Shown: positions 32,840-42,114, counted from the stretch's first letter. The stretch: DNA of 64,000 nt from Microbacterium terregens (GCF_039534975.1 NZ_BAAAWH010000001.1:2418001-2482000), one strand, 5' to 3'. Notes: generated from the sequence alone by a model not told the origin. A program made the numbers and translations.

Positions 32840-33729
32840 GCGACGCACGGACGCTGCGACCGGGCGCCGTTCTCAGGCAGCTCTTCATCGCGTCACGCCC
32901 GGTGAGCTGGATCAACACCGCCTACCCGTTCGCCGCGGCGTACCTGCTCACCACCCGCGAGATCGACGTGACACTCGTCGTCGGCACCCTCTTCTTCCTG
33001 ATTCCCTACAACCTCGCGATGTACGGGATCAACGACGTCTTCGACTACGAGTCCGACCTGCGCAACCCGCGCAAGGGCGGAACGCACGGCGCCGTGCTGG
33101 ATCGGCGGATGCACCGCATCACGCTGTGGGTGGCTGCGCTGGCGTGCGTGCCGTTCGTGGTCTTCCTCGTTCTGGCCGGGAACCCCTGGTCGTGGCTGGT
33201 GCTGGCCGTGAGCCTGTTCTTCGTGGTCTTCTACAGCGCCCCACCGCTGCGGCTGAAGGAAGTGCCGTTCGCCGACTCCGCGACCTCCAGCATCCACTTC
33301 TTCTCACCCGCGGTGTACGGGCTGGTGCTCGCCGGTGCGACCTGGACGTGGCAGCTCGCAGCAGTGATCTTCGCGTTCGCCCTGTGGGGCATCGCCTCGC
33401 ATGCGTTCGGCGCCGTCCAGGACGTGGTGGCAGATCGCGAGGCGGGGATCTCGTCCATCGCGACGGCTCGGGGCGCCCGTTGGACCGTGTGGTTCTCGCT
33501 CGTCTGCTACCTCGGCGCCGGCCTGGTGATGCTGGTCACGCCGTGGCCTGGTCCCCTCGCCGCCCTCATCGCTGTTCTGTACCTCGCCACGGTGTGGCCC
33601 TTCCGCAACGTCACCGACCAGACCGCGGAGCGTGCGACGGTCGGGTGGCGCCGTTTCCTCTGGGTCAACCAGATCACGGGGTTCGTTGTGACGCTTCTGC
33701 TGATCTGGCGGTGGGTGCTGACGGGCTGA
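32836..33729 (+). CDS. crtEb: Lycopene elongase (UbiA family prenyltransferase)
   Basis: 297 residues with about eight membrane helices. The two metal/diphosphate motifs of UbiA enzymes are present: NDVFDYESD (about 59-67) and DVVADREAGISS (about 195-206). It adds C5 units to both ends of lycopene to give the C50 skeleton of decaprenoxanthin or sarcinaxanthin-type pigments. It is the last gene of the operon and is followed by a strong hairpin 32 bases downstream. Confidence 0.93.
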   Translation: MSDARTLRPGAVLRQLFIASRPVSWINTAYPFAAAYLLTTREIDVTLVVGTLFFLIPYNLAMYGINDVFDYESDLRNPRKGGTHGAVLDRRMHRITLWVAALACVPFVVFLVLAGNPWSWLVLAVSLFFVVFYSAPPLRLKEVPFADSATSSIHFFSPAVYGLVLAGATWTWQLAAVIFAFALWGIASHAFGAVQDVVADREAGISSIATARGARWTVWFSLVCYLGAGLVMLVTPWPGPLAALIAVLYLATVWPFRNVTDQTAERATVGWRRFLWVNQITGFVVTLLLIWRWVLTG

Positions 33730-33761
33730 CCGTCGATCGGCCCGCCGACCCCTCGACAGAA

Positions 33762-33803
33762 CCAAGACGAAACGCACCCGTTCCGGGGTGCGTTTCGTCT
33801 TGG
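33762..33803. terminator. Bidirectional terminator after crtEb
   Basis: Perfect 18-bp stem, CCAAGACGAAACGCACCC (33762-33779) with its complement at 33786-33803, and a 6-base loop. It separates the crt operon from the convergent UPF0182 gene and can serve both. Confidence 0.92.
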
Positions 33804-33843
33804 CCTGCGCGTCCCGCTCCGGCGAGCGGAACGGTGCGGGTGG

Positions 33844-36753
33844 CTACTGGTCGCCGAGCTCGATGAGCTGCTCGATGGCTGCGGTGAGCCGCTCGTCCGC
33901 CTCGCCGTACGCCGCCCAGTCGCCTGCCTGAAGCGCCGTCTGGCGATCCAGGAGAGCCTTCTGGGCATCCAGCAGGGCCGCCTGGTAGGCGTCCGCCGGC
34001 GGGGCGGCGGGGTCGGTCGGCTCCGGCGTCGGCTCGCCCGGTGTGGGCGTGGGCGTCGGACCCGGAGTCGGCGCCACATCGGCGTCGCCGGTGTCGACAC
34101 CCGAATCGCCGCCGAACAGGGCGTCGAGGGCCTCGTTCAGCGTGTCCTCGAACGCCACCTCGTTGCCGAAGGCGACCAGCACCTTCTGCAGCTGCGGGAG
34201 CTGCGTGCCGCTGGAGGCCTGGACGAACACGGGCTGCACGTAGAGCAGGCCGCCTCCGACCGGGAGCGTGAGCAGGTTGCCGTTGATGACCTCGGACTGC
34301 CCCTGCTTCAGAAGGTTGATCTGGGAGGAGATCAGCGGATCGGAGTTGAACGTGTTCTGCACCTGGCCGGGACCCGGCACTGTCGTATCGGCATCCACCA
34401 CCAGCATCCGGAGCTTGCCGTAGTCCGCGTTCTTCACGCCCGGTTCACTGCCCGCGTTGGAATCGACGGCGAGATACCCCATCAGCACGTTGCGCGACGC
34501 GGTCCCCTCCGAGGCCGGGATGAAGCTGGTGAACATCGAGTACGTCGGGGCCTCTTGACCCGGCATCTGCATCGTCAGGTAGTACGGCGGCTGCAGAACG
34601 GTGTCCAGCTGCGGATCGTTCGGCGTCTGCCAGGCGTTGTCGCGCTGGTAGAAGGACTGCGCGTCGTCGACGTGGTACACGCCCAGCGCGTACCGCTGCA
34701 CCTTGAACAGGTCGGTCGGATACCGCACGTGAGCCATGAGATCGCCCGACATCTCGCTGATCGGCTTGACCGTCGACGGGTAGACGTTCTGCCACGCCTG
34801 CAGCATCGGGTCTTCGTCATCCCACGCGTAGAGGGTGACCGAGCCGTCGTACGCGTCGACGGTGGCCTTGACCGAGTTGCGGATGTAGTTGATGTCATCC
34901 AGCGCGAACCGCTGTGCGGTCGTGTTGGAGTCCGAGATCGCCTGCTGGAGGCTGACGGTGGTCGAGTAGGGATAGTTCGCGCTGAGGGTGTAGCCGTCGA
35001 CGATCCAGACGATCCGCCCGTCGACCACACTCGGGTACGGGTCGCTGTCGAGCGTGAGGTACGGCGCGGCCTTCTGCACGCGCACGCTCGGATCGCGGTC
35101 GTAGAGGATCTGCGACTTCTCGTTGACGTAGTCCGAGAACAGGATCTGCTCGGACTGGAACTTGAGCGCGAAGATCAGCCGGTTGAAGACGCTGCCGATG
35201 CTCGGCCCGCCGTCGCCCGTGAAGGTCGTCTTCGTCTCGGATGCGCCATCGGCACCGGCCGGATAGTCGAGTTCGATCGGATCGGTCGCCTCAGGCGCAC
35301 CCACGATCGAGTACGGCGGCGAGTATTCACCGAAGTACACGCGTGGCTCGAAGTCCTCCTGATCGGAGAGGAAACCTGCGGCCGGGATGCCGCGCTCCAG
35401 GAAGACCGGATCGCCGTCGGTGGTGCGATCGTTGCCCTTGGCCGCGACGACGCCGTAGCCGTGCGTGTAGACCAGTGACGTGTTCTGCCATGAGGCGGCC
35501 GCGCCGAGCTGGTCCATGTTCAGCTCGCGAACCGACACGACCGTGTCCTGCGAGACGCCGTCGATCTCATAGCGATCGACATCGAGCGGGTCGGCAAACT
35601 GGTAGTAGCCGCGGAACTGCTCGAGCTGGCGCACCGTCGGGCTGATGACGGTCGGGTCCATGATGCGGATCTGCGCGGTCGTGGCTGCGTCCTCACGCAG
35701 CTGGTTGGGCCCCACGTCGGTGACGGCCTCGAAGTTGGTCTTCTCCAGGCCGTCGATGCCGTACGCGGCCTGCGTCATGTCGATTCCGCGCTGATAGAAC
35801 TCGCGTTCGAGCGCGAGCTGGTTCGGGCGCACCTGGAAGGTGTTCACGACCCACGGGTAGCCCACCCCGACGACGATCGCCGACACCACCAGCAGCGCGG
35901 TCGCGATGAGGGGGTAGCGCCAGCGGCCGATGATCGCGGTGACGAAGAAGAGGATGGCGACGATCACCGCGACCACGGCGAGGATCGTCTGTCCGGGGAT
36001 GACGGCGTTCACGCCGGTGTAGCCGGGGCCGGTGATGCGGTCGCCGGGCTCGACCAGCGTCTTGTAACGGTCGAGCCAGAGGCTGGCCGCCTGCACGAGG
36101 AGGTACAACCCGGCGATCACGGCCAACTGGATGCGGGCCGCCTTGGAGATCCGCAGCTCACGCTGTCCGATCCGGACGGACCCGTACAGGTACGACACGA
36201 GGGCGGTCACGAGCAGGCTCACCAGGAGCACCGCCGAGACGAAACCCAGCAGGGAGTTGTAGAACGGCATGGCGAACAGGTAGAAGCCGGTGTCCAGCTG
36301 GAACTGCGGGTCGGTCATGTCGGTGGCGACGCCGTTGAACCACAGCCACGTCGTCTCCCACTGCGCGGACGCGGCGAAGCCGGAGAAGAACCCGAAGAAG
36401 ATCGGAATGCCCCACATCGCGAGGCGGCGCAGCGGCTCCACGACCTCCTGGTAACGATCCAGCTGCGAGCTCAGCCGGGCGTACACCGGGCGGAGACGGT
36501 AGGCGAGCTGAATGGCCAGCCATACCGGGACGGCCATGCCGACGAATCCGACGACGAACATCACCACGCGTGCGATCCACTGCGTCAGCAGGACGGAATC
36601 GAACCCGAGCTGCGCGTACCACTGCCAGTCCGCGTACAGATTGGCGAACACGAAGAACGCCACCACGAGGGCGGCGATGACGGCAAGGGAGATCGCGATG
36701 ATCCGGCGGGAGCGAGAGGGCGTGGCCGGGGCCGGCGCTGAGGTCGTGGTCAC
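33844..36753 (-). CDS. UPF0182 family large membrane protein
   Basis: 969 residues, the usual size for UPF0182 (COG1615). Seven membrane helices fall in residues 15-305, followed by a large domain outside the membrane (about 310-880). The C-terminal tail has a Thr/Pro/Gly-rich stretch (about 895-925) and a helical acidic end. Function is unknown; the family is near-universal in actinobacteria and I recall Rv3193c in the same place beside a PDZ protease. GTG at 36753 has TAGGAT six bases upstream. It converges on the crt operon. Confidence 0.95.
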   Translation of the reverse strand: MTTTSAPAPATPSRSRRIIAISLAVIAALVVAFFVFANLYADWQWYAQLGFDSVLLTQWIARVVMFVVGFVGMAVPVWLAIQLAYRLRPVYARLSSQLDRYQEVVEPLRRLAMWGIPIFFGFFSGFAASAQWETTWLWFNGVATDMTDPQFQLDTGFYLFAMPFYNSLLGFVSAVLLVSLLVTALVSYLYGSVRIGQRELRISKAARIQLAVIAGLYLLVQAASLWLDRYKTLVEPGDRITGPGYTGVNAVIPGQTILAVVAVIVAILFFVTAIIGRWRYPLIATALLVVSAIVVGVGYPWVVNTFQVRPNQLALEREFYQRGIDMTQAAYGIDGLEKTNFEAVTDVGPNQLREDAATTAQIRIMDPTVISPTVRQLEQFRGYYQFADPLDVDRYEIDGVSQDTVVSVRELNMDQLGAAASWQNTSLVYTHGYGVVAAKGNDRTTDGDPVFLERGIPAAGFLSDQEDFEPRVYFGEYSPPYSIVGAPEATDPIELDYPAGADGASETKTTFTGDGGPSIGSVFNRLIFALKFQSEQILFSDYVNEKSQILYDRDPSVRVQKAAPYLTLDSDPYPSVVDGRIVWIVDGYTLSANYPYSTTVSLQQAISDSNTTAQRFALDDINYIRNSVKATVDAYDGSVTLYAWDDEDPMLQAWQNVYPSTVKPISEMSGDLMAHVRYPTDLFKVQRYALGVYHVDDAQSFYQRDNAWQTPNDPQLDTVLQPPYYLTMQMPGQEAPTYSMFTSFIPASEGTASRNVLMGYLAVDSNAGSEPGVKNADYGKLRMLVVDADTTVPGPGQVQNTFNSDPLISSQINLLKQGQSEVINGNLLTLPVGGGLLYVQPVFVQASSGTQLPQLQKVLVAFGNEVAFEDTLNEALDALFGGDSGVDTGDADVAPTPGPTPTPTPGEPTPEPTDPAAPPADAYQAALLDAQKALLDRQTALQAGDWAAYGEADERLTAAIEQLIELGDQ

Positions 36754-36759
36754 CGTCCC

Positions 36760-36765
36760 ATCCTA
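36760..36765 (-). promoter_or_regulatory. -10 hexamer TAGGAT of the UPF0182 gene
   Basis: TAGGAT on the minus strand ends six bases before the GTG at 36753. The spacer gggacg plus GTG is the same sequence found before the stress-protein gene at 61487. Confidence 0.6.
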
Positions 36766-36841
36766 GGTGCGCTGGTCTGGGCGGCCGCCGAGTCCGCGCT
36801 GGGCGAACTCCTGGAATATCCGGACGGCGGAATGGAACCGC

Positions 36842-37963
36842 TCAGCTCGCGCAGGTCGGCAGTCCGGCGAGATCGGCATCGTCGCGCACCGCGTCCAGGA
36901 CGGCGAGCGCGTCGTCGAGTTCGGCGACCGAGAACACCCGCAGCCCGTCGGGGATGTGCCCGACCACCTCGTCGCAATTGGCCTGTGGTGCCAGGAACCA
37001 GTCCGCGCCCGCGCCGAGCGCCGCCCACATCTTCTGCCGGATGCCCCCGATCGGCCCGACGACGCCGTCCGCGGTGATCGTGCCGGTGCCCGCGACGGTG
37101 TCTCCGCCGTTGAGCTCCCCGGGTGTGAGGGTGTCGATGATCCCGAGTGCGAACATCATGCCGGCGCTCGGTCCCCCGACGTTGTTCAGCTGAATGGTCA
37201 CATCGATGGGGAAGTCGTACGCGGTCGTCAGCGTGACCCCGATCAGCCAGGTCGACTCACCGTCGGTCTCGGACTCCAGCGGCGTGACCGACACCGTCTG
37301 CTCGGCGCCGTCCCGTTCGATTCCGAGATCGATCGGGGCTCCCTCGAGTTTGTTGACGAGTTCGCGCAGCTCGGCGACGTCATCCACCGGCATCCCGTCG
37401 GCCGAGAGGATCACATCCCCCTCCTCCAGCACGTCCGCGGATGCCGAATCCGGGGTGAACGAGTACACGGTCAGCTGCGGATCGACGTCGAAGCCCAGCT
37501 CGGTGAGCGCGGCGGCGGTCGCGTCCTGCTGCGAGTCGACCATCATGGCCGCGCTCTGCTCCTCGCGCTCCTGCGTGGTCTGATTCTCGGGGAACACGGC
37601 GTCGATCGGGAGAACGGCACGGCTCGGGTCGAACCAGGCGGTCGCCAGTTCGAACCAGGAGGGGGTCCGTTCGCGATTGCCGACCACCTGGACGGTCAAC
37701 AGGTCCAGAGCACCGTCGGTGGGGAAGGTCTCGGCGCCCTCGACCGAGATCAGCGGCACCTGCGTGCCGTCCGCGGCCGACGCCGTGCCGAGGGTGTTGT
37801 ACACCGGGCCGGGGCGCTGGATGACGTATGAGGTGGGCAGGAACGTGATGACCAGGAGCACCGCGAGTGCGACGGCGAGCGCCCAGACACCCGCGAGCAT
37901 GCCCCGCGACATGCGGCGCACAGGGGCGGGCGTGATGGTGACGTTCTCGTCGAACAGCGCCAC
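36842..37963 (-). CDS. Membrane-anchored PDZ and Lon-type (S16) protease, YlbL family
   Basis: 373 residues. A membrane anchor (about 21-42) is followed by FLPTSYVIQRPGPVYNTLG, a PDZ domain (about 165-235) and an S16 proteolytic domain with the Ser-Lys dyad S266 (GGPSAGMMFALG) and K311 (GIRQKMWAAL). It acts on the outer side of the membrane. GTG at 37963 is preferred: the family begins MALF-like and GAGAAAGG lies about 10 bases upstream. The longer frame to 38071 would start upstream of the predicted promoter. Confidence 0.85.
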   Translation of the reverse strand: MALFDENVTITPAPVRRMSRGMLAGVWALAVALAVLLVITFLPTSYVIQRPGPVYNTLGTASAADGTQVPLISVEGAETFPTDGALDLLTVQVVGNRERTPSWFELATAWFDPSRAVLPIDAVFPENQTTQEREEQSAAMMVDSQQDATAAALTELGFDVDPQLTVYSFTPDSASADVLEEGDVILSADGMPVDDVAELRELVNKLEGAPIDLGIERDGAEQTVSVTPLESETDGESTWLIGVTLTTAYDFPIDVTIQLNNVGGPSAGMMFALGIIDTLTPGELNGGDTVAGTGTITADGVVGPIGGIRQKMWAALGAGADWFLAPQANCDEVVGHIPDGLRVFSVAELDDALAVLDAVRDDADLAGLPTCAS

Positions 37964-38050
37964 GGGTGGTGGACCTTTCTCTGCCTGGTCGTTCGCGACC
38001 GGCGTAAGGGTGGAGGGGTCCGTGCCGGGTGGTGCGATGATCCGTGCGAC

Positions 38051-38057
38051 TAGCGTA
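38051..38057. promoter_or_regulatory. Overlapping divergent -10 hexamers
   Basis: TAGCGT (38051-38056, plus) and TACGCT (38057-38052, minus) overlap by five bases. One would serve the DUF2342 gene and the other the PDZ protease gene, both of which then have leaders with ribosome binding sites. Confidence 0.45.
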
Positions 38058-38094
38058 GAGCGCGAGTTCATGACCCGGCTGAAAGGCGGCTGAA

Positions 38095-39546
38095 GTGGCA
38101 GACTCCAACCCCGAAGACGAACAGAGCCCGGAGGAGCAGTTCCAGGAACTGATCCGGCAGCTGTTCGGCGGCGCCGGTGGGCAGGTCGATCCGGAGCAGC
38201 TCGAGCGGCTGTCGGGCATGGGCATCGATCCGGCGATGATGCAGACCGTGATGCGGCACCTTCAGGGTGCGTTCGCCGGCGGCGCCGACGAGGGCATCTC
38301 CTGGGATCTCGCCAAGCGGCAGGCTCTGCACATCGCGAATCAGGACGGACTGGTCGTCACCGACGGCGAGCGCACCGACCTCGATCAGGCGTTCGCCCTG
38401 GCATCGCTGTGGTTGAGCGAGGCGACGACGATCTCGGAGCTGGCCACCCCGCCCCGCACGCTCACTCGCGGCGGGTGGGTCGAGGCGACGCTGCCCGTCT
38501 GGCAGGAGCTGGCTGATCCGGTCGCGACCAGCATCGCGGACGCCCTCACCGAGGCGCTGCGCGACCAGGCCCCCGAGGAGATGCAGAGCCTCGTCCAGGG
38601 CGCGGGGCGGCTCATGCGCACTGTCGGCGGCTCGCTGTTCGCCTCGCAGCTGGGCCAGGTCGTGGGAAACCTCTCCAAGGAGGTCGTCAGCGGCGGGGAC
38701 GTGGGCATCCCGCTCATGCCCGACGGGGATGCGGTGATCCTGCCGCAGAACTTCGCCGACTTCGGCCGCGACCTCGAGATTCCGCACGACCAGCTCGCCC
38801 TCTACGTCGCCACGCGCGAACTGGCGCACGCGCGCCTGTTCCGCCACGCGCGCTGGCTGCGCCTGCATGTCATCTCGCAGATCACCGACTTCGCCCGCGG
38901 CATCCACGTCGATACCGACGCCCTGGAAGAACTCGCCTCGCGGTTCAACCCGGCCGAGCCTGACGAGCTGCGGCGCGCACTCGAAAGCGGCGCGCTGCTG
39001 CCCAGCCGCTCCGAGGCCCAGAACGCGGCGCTGACGCGCCTGGAGAATCTGCTCGCCACGATCGAAGGCTGGGTCGACGTCGTCACCGACGCAGCGACCG
39101 CGCGCCTGCCCTCGGCCGATCGGATCGCCGAGGCCGTACGGCGCCGCCGTGCGGTCGGCGGACCGGCGGAGCAGGCGCTCAGTTCGCTGGTGGGCCTGGA
39201 GCTCAGGCCGCGGCGGATGCGCGAGGCCGCCGCGATGTGGCGGGCTGTGACGGATGCCGTCGGCGTGGCGGGCCGTGACGCCCTCTGGGACTACCCCGAT
39301 CTGATGCCCACGGCCGAGGACATCGACAATCCGGCCGGGCTGGTGGCACGGCTGGAGGCACGGGCGCGGGGCGAGGAGCCCGCGCCGGACGAGATGGACG
39401 ACGCGCTGGCGCGACTGCTGGCCGGCGAGGACATCGGCGAGGCACCTCCGGAGGGCACGGCCGACGACGGTCCGCGTCCGCAGCGACCGGATCCCGAGCA
39501 CGACGAGCCGAACGAGGACGGGCCGGGCGACCCGCGTCCGGTCTAG
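38095..39546 (+). CDS. DUF2342 family, zinc-metalloprotease-like protein
   Basis: 483 residues, mostly helical. The family is annotated as zinc-dependent metalloprotease-like. The central YVATRELAHARLFRHARWL stretch (about 240-258) is the conserved region; it lacks a canonical HExxH, so catalysis is unproven. N- and C-terminal tails are acidic and low-complexity. GTG at 38095 has GAAAGGCGG about seven bases upstream. I recall an equivalent (Rv3195) next to the PDZ protease in mycobacteria, which is mirrored here. Confidence 0.85.
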   Translation: MADSNPEDEQSPEEQFQELIRQLFGGAGGQVDPEQLERLSGMGIDPAMMQTVMRHLQGAFAGGADEGISWDLAKRQALHIANQDGLVVTDGERTDLDQAFALASLWLSEATTISELATPPRTLTRGGWVEATLPVWQELADPVATSIADALTEALRDQAPEEMQSLVQGAGRLMRTVGGSLFASQLGQVVGNLSKEVVSGGDVGIPLMPDGDAVILPQNFADFGRDLEIPHDQLALYVATRELAHARLFRHARWLRLHVISQITDFARGIHVDTDALEELASRFNPAEPDELRRALESGALLPSRSEAQNAALTRLENLLATIEGWVDVVTDAATARLPSADRIAEAVRRRRAVGGPAEQALSSLVGLELRPRRMREAAAMWRAVTDAVGVAGRDALWDYPDLMPTAEDIDNPAGLVARLEARARGEEPAPDEMDDALARLLAGEDIGEAPPEGTADDGPRPQRPDPEHDEPNEDGPGDPRPV

Positions 39547-39572
39547 CTCAGAACCGGCGGCGACCGTTGCCG

Positions 39573-39595
39573 GCTCCTCCCCAGGCGTGAGGAGC
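39573..39595 (+). terminator. Small hairpin after the DUF2342 gene
   Basis: GCTCCTC (39573-39579) and GAGGAGC (39589-39595), a 7-bp stem with a 9-base loop, 27 bases after the stop. No T run. Confidence 0.35.
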
Positions 39596-39662
39596 GGGTC
39601 GGCTTCGCAGACCGGCCTGTGGAGAACCCGCGTGCCCGGCAGGAACACCCCAGAATCGGGGC

Positions 39663-40529
39663 ATGTTGCGACTGGACCCGGGCTTTCCTCCGCTGTGGCG
39701 CTCGCCGACCACCCTGCAGTTCGGGCTGGATGCGGTGGCCATGGTCGAGGACCCGGAACCGTGGCAGCAGCGGCTGATTCGCGAGCTGGAGCACGGCATT
39801 CCCGAGGCCGCGCTCGAGCCCATCGCCATCGCGTTCGGCGCGCCCGAGGGCGCCGCTGACGCGTTCGTGCGGGGCATCGAACGCGCGCTGCTCGGGCCCG
39901 CGCCGCCGCGTCGCCGCATCGCTGTGCAATCGCCGCACGACGGGGCCGGCGAAACGGCCGAGGCCGTCGCGCGTGCCTTCGAATCCACCGGGATCGACGT
40001 CGACCGGGTCACCTGGTTCGGCGCGCCGAACGAAGCCGTCCCGGCCGCTTCGGCGGTCGTCGTGCTCGCCCATCACCTCGTGGAGCCCCGGCGCGCGTCG
40101 GTGCTGATGGGGGCGGATGTCCCCCACGTGCCGCTGGTCTTCACCGGTGCCGGCGCTGAGGTGGGGCCGTTCATCGTCCCCGGGCGCACTCCGTGCCTGG
40201 CGTGCATCGCCGCGCATCGCCGCGATGCGGATCCGGCGTGGCCGCACCTCGCCGCGCAACTGCTCGGACGACGGCCGCCGGAGGTGCACGATGCGCTGGC
40301 CGTCGAGGCGGCCCTGGTCGCGGCTCGGCTGATCAGCGAGGCCGAGCGGAGCCCGCAGCGGATCCGCTGCCACTCCCTGACCGTGCGCGAGAACTCGCTG
40401 CACCGGTCGATGCGCGTGCACCGCCCGCACGCAGCGTGCCGCTGCCGATCTCTCGGAGGAACCGCGACGGCTGTCGTTCCCGCGTTCCCCGCGACCAGGA
40501 CAGCGACAGCGTTCGCCCGGCCCGCGTGA
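39663..40529 (+). CDS. ThiF/cyclodehydratase-like protein of unknown function
   Basis: 288 residues. Weakly like the ThiF/ocin-type cyclodehydratase group: a winged-helix-like N-terminus (about 1-75), a nucleotide-binding-like fold (about 80-170) and the zinc-ligand segment TPCLACIAAHRRDADPAW (about 178-195), with a further CRCR pair near residue 259. No precursor peptide or YcaO is nearby. I recall Rv3196 at this place in mycobacteria. The last 197 bases are antisense to the 3' end of the helicase gene. CAGAAT lies six bases before the ATG. Confidence 0.75.
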   Translation: MLRLDPGFPPLWRSPTTLQFGLDAVAMVEDPEPWQQRLIRELEHGIPEAALEPIAIAFGAPEGAADAFVRGIERALLGPAPPRRRIAVQSPHDGAGETAEAVARAFESTGIDVDRVTWFGAPNEAVPAASAVVVLAHHLVEPRRASVLMGADVPHVPLVFTGAGAEVGPFIVPGRTPCLACIAAHRRDADPAWPHLAAQLLGRRPPEVHDALAVEAALVAARLISEAERSPQRIRCHSLTVRENSLHRSMRVHRPHAACRCRSLGGTATAVVPAFPATRTATAFARPA

Positions 40530-42114
40530 TGCCGACGTACGCCAGCCGACGCTCCTCGTCCACCTGCTCGAAGGTCGTGGCGTAGCTGATCGGGAGCAGC
40601 CCCTCGGCGAAGCCGAGCAGGTGAACGTGATCCCATTCGAGGCCCTTCGCCGCGTGCAGCGTCGCCAGCGTGACCGTTCTCATCCCCGGCTCGTGCTGTG
40701 CCTTCGCCCGGGCCTGCAGCTCGTCCGTGAATCCACGCAGCGTCGTTCCGGGCGGCGACTCCTCGGCCAGCCGCAGCAGCGCCGCGCGCGCCTCCCACGC
40801 ATCGCGGAGGGCGCCGCCGGCCTGTGGCGGCTCGTTCGTCAGGCCCAGGGAGCGCAGCACGTCGCGCACCGCATCGGCGAATCCGGTCTCCAGCGGCGCG
40901 ACCGACGCACCACGCAGGGCCATCACGGCCTGGCGCACTTCGGGCATGTCGAAGAATCGGCGACCGCCGAGAACGGTCGTGGCGATCTCGTGCCGCGCCA
41001 GAGCGCGCACCAGCTCGGCCGATTGGGAGTGCGCGCGGTAGAGGATCGCGATCCGGCGCGGATCGACTCCTGCGGCGATCCGCGCGGCGACCTGCGCCGC
41101 CACGCCGCGCGCCTCGTCGACGTCGTCGTCGTATCCGGTGACCTCGGGCGTCTCCCGTGGTTCGGGTGCCGGCGTCGGTGTTCCGGACCCGGCGGCGGTG
41201 AGCTCGAGCGCACCCGGCCGGCCGCGCATGAGCTCGTTCGCGACAGCGAGGATGGCGGCGTCCGATCGATAGTTCGTCTCCAGACGCACGACGCGCGCGT
41301 CATCGTGCGCATCGGCGAAATCGAGGAGATACCGTGCGTCCGCGCCGGCGAAGGAGTAGATCGTCTGGCTGGCGTCCCCGACCACACAGATGTCGCGGCG
41401 GTCACCGCGCCACAGCTCCAGGAGGCGGTATTGGAGGGGCGAGACGTCCTGGAACTCGTCGACGGTGAAGTGGCGATACTGCTCGTGCACGGATGCCGCG
41501 ACATGGGGCTCGGCCTCCAGCATGCCCGCGCACGCGAGCAGAACGTCCTCGAAGTCGAGCTGACGGCGCTGGTCCTTCAGCTTCTCGTAGGCGCGCTGAA
41601 GTTCGACGACCTTGCCGACCTCCAGTCGCCCCACCCCGTTGGGACGTGCGGCGGCGTACTGATCGATGCTGCGCATGGTCACCTTGCGCCACTCGATCTC
41701 GCTGGCCACGTCACGCAGTGTCGCGACATCGGGTGAGATCCCGATGCCATCGGCGGCGTGGGCCAGCAGCCGCACCTTGTTGTCCACGATTCCGGGGGCT
41801 GTGTCGCGCGCGACCGTGGGCCAGAAGAAGTTGAGCTGCGCCAGAGCGGCGGCGTGGAAGGTCCGCGCGGACACTCCCTCCACGCCCAGCGCCCGGAGCC
41901 TCCCCCGCATCTCACCTGCCGCCTTCGCCGTGAATGTCACCGCCATCACACGGCTCGGAGAGTACGCACCGGTGTCGACGCCGTGCGCGATGCGATGCGT
42001 GATCACCCGCGTCTTGCCCGTGCCGGCGCCGGCGAGCACGACGACCGGCCCGCGGAGTGTCGTGACCGCCTCGAGCTGGTGGTCGTCGAGACCGGAGAGC
42101 GCGGGGTCGATCAT
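40333..42114 (-). CDS. UvrD2-like SF1 DNA helicase
   Basis: 593 residues. Motifs: Walker A AGAGTGKTRVITHRIA (about 31-46), motif Ia VTFTAKAAGEM, Walker B FTVDEFQDVSP, motif III GDASQTIYSFAGAD, motif IV LETNYRS, motif V TLHAAKGLEWD and motif VI LAYVGITRA. It is a 3'-5' translocase. The family member UvrD2 normally has an HRDC domain and four cysteines; neither is present here. The final 37 residues are Ser/Gly/Ala/Arg-rich and antisense to the ThiF-like gene. ATG at 42114 overlaps the nudC stop (ATGA). Confidence 0.9.
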   Translation of the reverse strand: MIDPALSGLDDHQLEAVTTLRGPVVVLAGAGTGKTRVITHRIAHGVDTGAYSPSRVMAVTFTAKAAGEMRGRLRALGVEGVSARTFHAAALAQLNFFWPTVARDTAPGIVDNKVRLLAHAADGIGISPDVATLRDVASEIEWRKVTMRSIDQYAAARPNGVGRLEVGKVVELQRAYEKLKDQRRQLDFEDVLLACAGMLEAEPHVAASVHEQYRHFTVDEFQDVSPLQYRLLELWRGDRRDICVVGDASQTIYSFAGADARYLLDFADAHDDARVVRLETNYRSDAAILAVANELMRGRPGALELTAAGSGTPTPAPEPRETPEVTGYDDDVDEARGVAAQVAARIAAGVDPRRIAILYRAHSQSAELVRALARHEIATTVLGGRRFFDMPEVRQAVMALRGASVAPLETGFADAVRDVLRSLGLTNEPPQAGGALRDAWEARAALLRLAEESPPGTTLRGFTDELQARAKAQHEPGMRTVTLATLHAAKGLEWDHVHLLGFAEGLLPISYATTFEQVDEERRLAYVGITRAGRTLSLSWSRGTRERQPSRFLREIGSGTLRAGGARASTGAASSRARSGSGSGSAAGSARPR

